Notes under the pieces: model-generated
Database searches by the model: none
The model's input: the letters and a program-made list of their open reading frames with translations, nothing else
Told to the model about the DNA's origin: nothing
Source of the DNA: Ariolimax columbianus
Lineage: Eukaryota > Mollusca > Gastropoda > Stylommatophora > Arionidae
Direction: 5' to 3'
NCBI GenBank assembly: GCA_036924085.1
Contig: JAVGWX010000007.1
Span: 72,493,948-72,557,947, forward strand
DNA: 64,000 bases
Made by a program: the position numbers and the translations under genes
Shown: positions 58,074-64,000 of the stretch, in pieces
How the letters are laid out: every line of letters begins with the position of its first letter
Numbering within the stretch: position 1 is the stretch's first letter

Positions 58074-58349
58074 ACGTATACAGTTATACAGCTTGACTAT
58101 CACTCTTTACTCCTTTGTTTAAAATATAATTTTATCATACCTAACATTGCATTTGTCTTTTTCACTACTACCTGAACTTGCTCACTGACTTTACCTGCAT
58201 GATCTATTTTAACCCCTAAGTCCCTTTCCTTTTCAATCATTCTAATATTGTTCTCTCAATGTCAGGACAAGTACAAGTAATAGTGATGACGGCCAAACGC
58301 CTGACGGAAATACAGTGGAAAACCCTGGTGCTGGTCTAAACAAAAAACT

Positions 58350-59100
58350 CAGAATTGGAACCTGGATGACAAGAAGTATGTACAAAGGGAAACTTATCAT
58401 GATTTAGAAGGAATTAGAGAGAACAAAAGTGAACATACTGGGAATCTCGGAATATAGGTGGGCGGGTCAGGGCCATTTCAGTACCCACACAGGAGGATAC
58501 TTTGTATTTCTGTGGAGAGAAAGGAGCGGTTATGGTGGAGTTGGTTTTCTTTTATCGAAAAGAGCGTCCGCAGCACTGCTTGGGTATGATCCAGTTAATG
58601 ATCAGGTACTCTCGATCAGACTGAAGAGGAAAGACAGAAACATTACAATAATACAGGTCTATGCACCAACTGCAGCAGCAGCGGAGGAGGAGGAGTTAGA
58701 AGAGTTCTACTATGTTCTACAAGAGACTATAAATAAACTAGAAAAAAAGATACATCATGATAATAACGGCAGATTTAAATACAAAAATAGGAAGCGATAG
58801 AGTAAAAGATGAAGAGAAAGTACAGGGGCCTTTTGGATTAGGGCACAGAAATGAACGAGGAGAACATCTAATGGCATTTTGTATAGAAAACAATTTCTCC
58901 AACACAAAAACGCTATTTAAACAACACCCCAGACGATTATATACATGGACGTCACCAGACGGAAAAAGCAGGAATCAAATAGATTACATTCTGATCTAAC
59001 AAAGATGGAGGTCAGGTGTATCTTCCGTGAAGACACTACCAGGCGCAGATTGCGACTCAGACCACCAGTTACTGATTGCGACTCAGACCACTAGTTTATG
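58350..59100 (+). pseudogene. RTE endonuclease domain remnant
   Basis: IGTWMTRSMYKGKL then a stop, NILGISEYRWAGQGHF (Glu motif), GYFVF, GGVGFLLSKRASAAL, ITIIQVYAPT, then a frameshift into IITADLNTKIGSDRV, GHRNERGEHLMAFC, LYTWTSPDGKSRNQIDYILI and DCDSDHQLL (SDH catalytic His). All endonuclease blocks are present but in three frames. At the end, a 27-bp segment (GATTGCGACTCAGACCAC plus flank) is duplicated in tandem at about 59045-59098. Confidence 0.85.
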
Positions 59101-59572
59101 ATCGCGGACATCAAGATAAGATTGACAAAATTGGTGAAAAGCACAAGACCAATACGCTTCGACGTTAATTTTATTCCACTAGAATACACAGTAGCGGTAA
59201 CAAATAACTTTGAGATGCTCATGGCGATGCAAGAGGACATGACACCAGATGAACTCGCAACACAGGCAGGAGATATCCTCATCTCATCTGCAAGCAGTAT
59301 TATATCTCGAAAGCAGCACAAACATCAAAGTTACATCACAGAAAAAACCATGAGACTCATCGAAGAAAGAAGAAAGCTAAAACAATCTGGAATAGAGCAC
59401 AGTAAAGACACCTACAGAAACAGCACAAGAGAAATCAGAAGAGATATCCGGAAGGACAAAAAAAACAAAAAATATTGGATACGTGTGGCAGATTATAAGA
59501 ATTACAGAAACAAAGGAAAGAATGAGACCCCTTCAAAGAAATAAAAAACTAACTGCTGAATTCAAACCCGCA

Positions 59573-60536
59573 ATGCATGTCATTCACGATACACTTTGCA
59601 GGACACTGACGGAAAGCAAGGATATACTGCATGTCATACACGATAAACTTGGCAGGACACTGACGGAAAGCAAGGATATACTGCATGTCATACACGATAA
59701 ACTTGGCAGGACACTGACGGAAAGCAAGGATATACTGCATGTCATACACGATAAACTTGGCAGGACACTGACGGAAAGCAAGGATATACTGCATGTCATA
59801 CACGATAAACTTGGCAGGACACTGACGGAAAGCAAGGATATACTGCATGTCATACACGATAAACTTGGCAGGACACTGACGGAAAGCAAGGATATACTGC
59901 ATGTCATACACGATAAACTTGGCAGGACACTGACGGAAAGCAAGGATATACTGCATGTCATACACGATAAACTTGGCAGGACACTGACGGAAAGCAAGGA
60001 TATACTGCATGTCATACACGATAAACTTGGCAGGACACTGACGGAAAGCAAGGATATACTGCATGTCATACACGATAAACTTGGCAGGACACTGACGGAA
60101 AGCAAGGATATACTGCATGTCATACACGATAAACTTGGCAGGACACTGACGGAAAGCAAGGATATACTGCATGTCATAGATAAACTTGGCAGGACACTGA
60201 CGGAAAGCAAGGATATACTGCATGTCATACACGATAAACTTGGCAGGACACTGACGGAAAGCAAGGATATACTGCATGTCATACACGATAAACTTGGCAG
60301 GACACTGACGGAAAGCAAGGATATACTGCATGTCATACACGATAAACTTGGCAGGACACTGACGGAAAGCAAGGATATACTGCATGTCATACACGATAAA
60401 CTTGGCAGGACACTGACGGAAAGCAAGGATATACTGCATGTCATACACGATAAACTTGGCAGGACACTGACGGAAAGCAAGGATATACTGCATGTCATAC
60501 ACGATAAACTTGGCAGGACACTGACGGAAAGCAAGG
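59573..60536 (+). repeat. 54-bp minisatellite, 18 units, born inside RTE coding sequence
   Basis: Units start at 59573, 59627 and every 54 bp to 60488. They encode HVIHDKLGRTLTESKDIL-type 18-residue repeats. The first unit is diverged, the rest are essentially identical, and one (from 60167) has a 3-bp in-frame deletion. The unit is the LINE's own linker sequence: the last copy runs straight into RTE text (TESKAGKMEGVLQGN, frame-shifted from the family's ARWKEYY-type text). This gives a 364-codon plus frame and long minus frames that are artefacts. Confidence 0.95.
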
Positions 60537-60599
60537 CTGGCAAGATGGAAGGAGTATTGCAAGGAAATGTATGGTAACATCTGAGGAGGCCCTAACATA

Positions 60600-62257
60600 A
60601 CACCTAAAGTACCAGAACCAGAGCCGGAACCCAGTATAGCAGAGGTTCGTTCCGCAATCGAAGGGTTGAAGAAAGGGAAATCACCAGGTTGCGATGATAT
60701 ACACAGTGAATTTATTCAGGCAAACGGAGAAGCCAGTGTCCGCATCTGCCACGCATTTTGTAGAAAGGTATAGCACAGTGCAATATGGCCGAGAGCATGG
60801 ACAAGATCTGTATATATATACCGCTCCCCAAGAAAGGCGATATGAAGCAGTGTACCAATTACCGAACCATCGCTTTAATAAGTCATGCCAGCGGGGTCCT
60901 CCTACGGATCATCATGAAGAGGCTAGAAAACAAGCTCAGTGAGGATGTACATGAGGCACAGGCAGGTATCAGAAAAGGGCGAGGCCCGAAAGATCACATC
61001 CTCAACATAAGAAATATTATAGAAAAATGCAGAGAGTACAATGTTGACGTACACACTTGCTTCATAGATTACACGACGTACACACTTGCTTCATAGATTA
61101 CACGACGTACACACTTGCTTCATAGATTACACGAAGGCATTCGATTGTGTCCAACACCAAGGGTTGTGGGAAATAATGAGAGAAGTCGGGTTCCCATTGC
61201 ACTTGATCCAGTTGGTCGAATTTTTATATCAGGAACAACAAGCAGCGGTCCGAATTGCCGGCGAAACGTCAAACTGGTTCGAGCTTCAAAAGGGCGTAAG
61301 ACAAGGATGCATACTCTTCCCATATTTGTTCAATATATGCCGAATTAATAATGAGGAACGTTAAGGGCGATGAAAATTATGACAAGTTTGAGCCATTAAC
61401 AATCGGCGGAAACGAGATACCGCAGCTGAGATATGCCGATGACACAGTTGTCCTATCAAGGAGCGCTGTGGGGCTGGAACAGATGATACTATCGGTAAAA
61501 CAACACATTGAAGACCAGAATCTATACCTGAATATAAGTAACACCAAGATAATGAGCACAGACAAGGCAAAAATCAAACCTAAAGTTATCCTGGAGCAAC
61601 AGGAGATTGAGAATGTCACAAGTTTTGAGTACCTTGGCTCAATCATAAGCAACAATGGAGATTGAGAATGTCACAAGTTGTGAGTACCTTGGCTCAATCA
61701 TAAGCAACAATGGAGATTGTCTGAAGGAAGTAAGAAGGAGAATGTCTATGGCAAGGCAGAGGTTGAATGAGATGAAGAATCTGTGGCAGAACTCTAATAA
61801 AATGACGAACATAAAAATTATACGAATTTGCATCTTCCCGGTGGCAACGTACGGATGTGAAACGTGGACCACCACACAGACACTTAAGAAAAAGATTGAC
61901 TCTTTTGAACTGAAATGCTACAGGAGGGTGCTCAAAATACCATGGGTTGCAAAATGCAAAAATGGAGATATACTAAAACGGCTTGACATCGACGAACATT
62001 GGTTGGTAAACAACATCTTATCCAGAAAACTGAAATATTTTGGTCATATCAAACACCATAATGGCCTAGAGAGAACAATATCGGAGAATATGGTTCCTGG
62101 AAGGCGGGACAGAGGCAGACCAAAAAGCAGATGGACACAAGACATCAAAGAGGTCCTGAAGATGACAGCGACGGAGGCGGGCATTCTGGCCAGAGATCGA
62201 GAGTCTTACAGATCGGCGGCTGTGAGAGCGACGTTCTGCAAAGGACAAGCTACATGA
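60600..62257 (+). pseudogene. RTE reverse transcriptase and C-terminal domain remnant
   Basis: In order: PEPEPSIAEVRSAIEGLKKG, KSPGCDDIHSEFIQ, IPLPKKGDMKQCTNYRTIAL, a frame change, VDVHTCFIDYTKAFD (motif A) repeated because a 29-bp unit is triplicated at 61046-61132, GVRQGCILFPYLFNI, LRYADDTVVLSRS (YADD catalytic box, 61420-61460), ENVTSFEYLGSIISNNGD repeated because a 55-bp unit is duplicated at 61602-61711, then VATYGCETWTTTQTLKKK, RKLKYFGHIKHHNGLE and RDRGRPKSRWTQDIKEV. The final 200-codon stretch (61655-62257) is intact. Confidence 0.9.
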
Positions 62258-62539
62258 TGATGAATATTGTTCTCGCCCATTCTGTAATTATGTTCTATAT
62301 TGTATCTACCCATATGGATGACTGTACATTTGTCTACATTTAACTCCATTTACCAGCTCGAAGACCATTCTCGAACTGTATTTAATCCGACCTCCACTTC
62401 TGCTTTACATATATTTATAACAACTGACATAAGTCGTTATTTTTTTTTTTTTTGGGTGGGCCCCGCTAACTTGCAAACAATGTCTCATTTGATAGCAAAG
62501 CCCACTCCTGATTCACGTCTTTTTTTAGTTCCTCTTCCG

Positions 62540-63295
62540 CTCCAGTAGAATGTGACACCTGCGACTTTTCGTCAGAGCTAACTTAATGCTGCTACGTTTA
62601 TATAACGTAACAGAAAATGGAATGGTAGGGGTATTTCTAAGCCTAACTTACGGTAGAAAGATGAAACTATCACTGGCAACTGGACAATTCTCAAGCAATT
62701 TCAGGGCAGAGACCGAGGCATTGAAAGCTGCAGTAGAAGCAATTCTGACAGGGGAAAGCAATGAAAGCCAGATAGTCTTTTTTGGAGATGTCGCTTCCGT
62801 GATTATAACACTGTAAAGCAAAAACAATCCAGAACTAATTGACTTAAGATCAGTACTTTGAAAACTATAACAGCGGTCACACCCAAAAGTGTTGTGGAAC
62901 AGTGGGTTCCATCCAACTGTAAAAATCAAGGAAAACGAGGACGCAGACAGACTGGCAAAAGAAGGTGGAAGGTTACCACAACCAGAATCTAGTGTGACCT
63001 CCGAAGAGTCCAGAAGGTTTATTAGGGCCTTCAGACTCCGCACAGGACACAACAGACTGAGGTACCATCTATTCAATAAACTGAATAGGTGCTACTGACG
63101 AATGCACATGTGATACCAAAAAATGACCCCTGAACATCTGCTACAAAATTGCCCAACATACGAGGACCAGAGGGCCATCATCAGTGCCAAACACTAGACA
63201 AGCTCTATGACAGTGTGGATAGCCTCAGGATCACCGCTGCTTTCTTCGAGCAAACTCAATTGACGTCTGACGGCGTTAGAAGAAGAAGAAGAAGT
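62540..63295 (+). mobile_element. RNase H LINE copy D: RNase H domain remnant
   Basis: Plus frames: LSLTYGRKMKLSLATGQFSSNFRAETEALKAAVE (quoted loosely; 62640-62735), IVFFGDVASVI (aspartate motif altered), ENEDADRLAKEGGRLPQ (~62935), FRLRTGHNRLRYHLFNKL (63028-63085), MTPEHLLQNCP and SLRITAAFFEQ, then (GAAGAA)n at 63280-63291. It matches the last ~270 residues of copy B with stops and small deletions. The TDGS motif and everything upstream is absent. Confidence 0.85.
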
Positions 63296-63439
63296 TTATA
63301 TTGTGTCTGGCCAGCTCGTTTCGAATCAAGGCAGTTCACCTCTCAGGTCTGTTGGTGTCTCTATTAAGTAGAATATGCGCGTTCCATAAGTCTAGATCTA
63401 ATGGGAACAATCTTTCTTTTCTGTATCTTTTTTTCTCCC

Positions 63440-63665
63440 CTCTTTGGAATGGGTGAAAGAGTAACGCGCGGTGATTTGGTTTAATGTGAGAAAGATTTGC
63501 AGAATTCGTCGACCTCACTCTCTTGTCCTCAGTTACCTAAGTCCAATAGCAAGATTAATTATAGTTGCATATTTTTCTCAGTGTTTACTCCGGACGCCTA
63601 TCCTGTAAACAGGTAACCGGCAAGGTAACTAGGCTGGAGGGAATGACCCAACCAAAACTTGATTG
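63440..63665 (-). repeat. Diverged third copy of the 6.2/7.6-kb inverted-repeat family
   Basis: The blocks GCGCGGTGATTTGG-TTAA-GTGAG, GTCGACCTCACTC and CTGTAAACAGGTAACCGGCA parallel 7685-7700, 7738-7752 and 7853-7875. This shows the inverted arms belong to a dispersed family of at least ~300 bp. Confidence 0.6.
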
Positions 63666-64000
63666 GTTCCTCGACGTTATCTGTACGGGCCGTGTTTATC
63701 TACTGCGAATCGCCTTCATCAGGAAATTCCACTGAGACCAGTCTTCACAAACCAGGGTAGAAACACATTTCGTTGTTATCTTCGCAGCAACTTACATGTA
63801 AGCCACAATAAAAAACGCTTAAGGCATCAATCCTAATTGGCTACCATATGCGTGGCTGTTGTGTTCAGAAATAATGTATTGAAGAAGAGTGGTCTAAGTA
63901 ACAAAAAGATACAAGGCCCACAATCAAACACTACACAGCGATATTAAAACTCAACACCTCCAGACTCTAGATGAACAGTCTCAACTGCTGAAGCTTTTTT
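63666..64000. other. Non-coding sequence, nothing recognised
   Basis: No feature is seen up to the window end. Confidence 0.45.

Larger units (their letters stand above)
56827..58085 (-). mobile_element. 28S rRNA-headed composite retroposon with SINE core and (GAA)n tail
   Basis: On the minus strand the insertion starts at about 58085, enters 28S rRNA-like sequence at once (58073 to 57601), then a second, shorter 28S-like piece (57542-57365), then ~400 bp of unidentified sequence with a mostly open frame (about 57150-56950), then the shared core GCCTGTTGAAATCGGATGCA at about 56915-56935, and ends in GCGTACGAAGAAGAAG. TATACAGTT at 56817-56825 recurs at 58077-58085 (and TATACAGCTT at 58085-58094), giving a 9-10-bp target duplication. 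These hallmarks indicate one retrotransposition unit built from rRNA, not a scrambled rDNA locus. Confidence 0.75.
58256..62262 (+). mobile_element. RTE-like non-LTR retrotransposon, 4 kb, with perfect target duplication
   Basis: Plus strand, inserted in CR1 copy 3. AATATTGTTCTC is present at 58244-58255 and 62263-62274, a 12-bp target duplication. Content: endonuclease (58380-59090), linker, RT (60600-61650) and C-terminal domain (61650-62254), ending in GCTACATGATGATG. There is no RNase H. Its reading frame is broken by small indels, stops and four internal tandem duplications. Older remnants of the family lie at 32860, 51400, 52315 and 52830. Confidence 0.9.
56715..62405 (-). mobile_element. 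CR1-like LINE copy 3, split into three pieces by two insertions
   Basis: The pieces are 56715-56826, about 58086-58255 and 62263-62405. They align in order to about 28050-28400 of CR1 copy 1 (ATGATAAGGACTCCACAC; TGACTATCAC; CTAATATTGTTCTCGCCC; TGGATGACTGTACATTT). The leftmost few tens of bases (TTTAGAAGAC) match the CR1 3' end near 27625, so an internal deletion preceded the insertions. The gaps are filled by the 28S-headed retroposon and the RTE. Confidence 0.85.

Noticed and set aside
59483..60598. Three long frames (319-364 codons) across 59.5-60.6 kb
   Set aside because: All derive from the 54-bp minisatellite; the unit is amplified LINE linker sequence.

Overview
The window looks like eukaryotic, probably gastropod-mollusc, nuclear DNA: AT-rich, gene-poor, crowded with nested retrotransposons, SINEs and minisatellites. 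The lineage call rests on two intronless FMRFamide-receptor-like class A GPCR genes, which resemble the expanded orphan receptors of gastropods, and on an RNase H-bearing LINE of the I/Nimb type alongside CR1-like and RTE-like LINEs. The species cannot be fixed from sequence alone.

Layout. 0-5.4 kb: a (GAA)-tailed SINE, then 38-bp, 41-bp, 15-bp and degenerate AT-rich tandem arrays. 5.6-10.3 kb: two oppositely oriented fragments of one non-LTR reverse transcriptase family, with a 242-bp near-identical inverted repeat. 10.4-27 kb: SINEs, a ~350-bp interspersed repeat (three copies), decayed LINE pieces, a polypurine tract, a 1.45-kb array of ~25-bp units and an 830-bp array of 21-bp units. 27.6-32.1 kb: a near full-length CR1-like LINE (minus strand) with a PHD-like/esterase ORF1 and a tRNA-headed SINE inserted in its endonuclease. 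32.9-39.2 kb: RNase H LINE copies A and C, a 28-bp array and a second CR1 copy. 43.3-46.0 kb: a young, 5'-truncated RNase H LINE (copy B) with an uninterrupted 866-codon frame and a 12-bp target duplication. 46.5-56.1 kb: the GPCR pair in direct orientation, duplicated with about 0.2 kb of 5' flank. 56.7-62.4 kb: a CR1 fragment split by two insertions, first a ~1.25-kb retroposon with 28S rRNA-derived sequence at its 5' side and a (GAA)n tail, then a 4-kb RTE-like LINE carrying four internal tandem duplications, one of them an 18-unit 54-bp minisatellite. 62.5-64 kb: RNase H LINE remnant and another interspersed repeat.

The only credible host protein genes are the two GPCRs. Most other long open frames lie in mobile elements or tandem arrays whose unit length is a multiple of three. 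The most interesting signal is a family of retroposons with a shared short core (around TGCTGAAGTCGGATG) joined to at least three different 5' heads: an unidentified head, a tRNA head and a 28S rRNA head. Two of these types end in (GAA)n, as does the RNase H LINE, which suggests shared mobilisation machinery.
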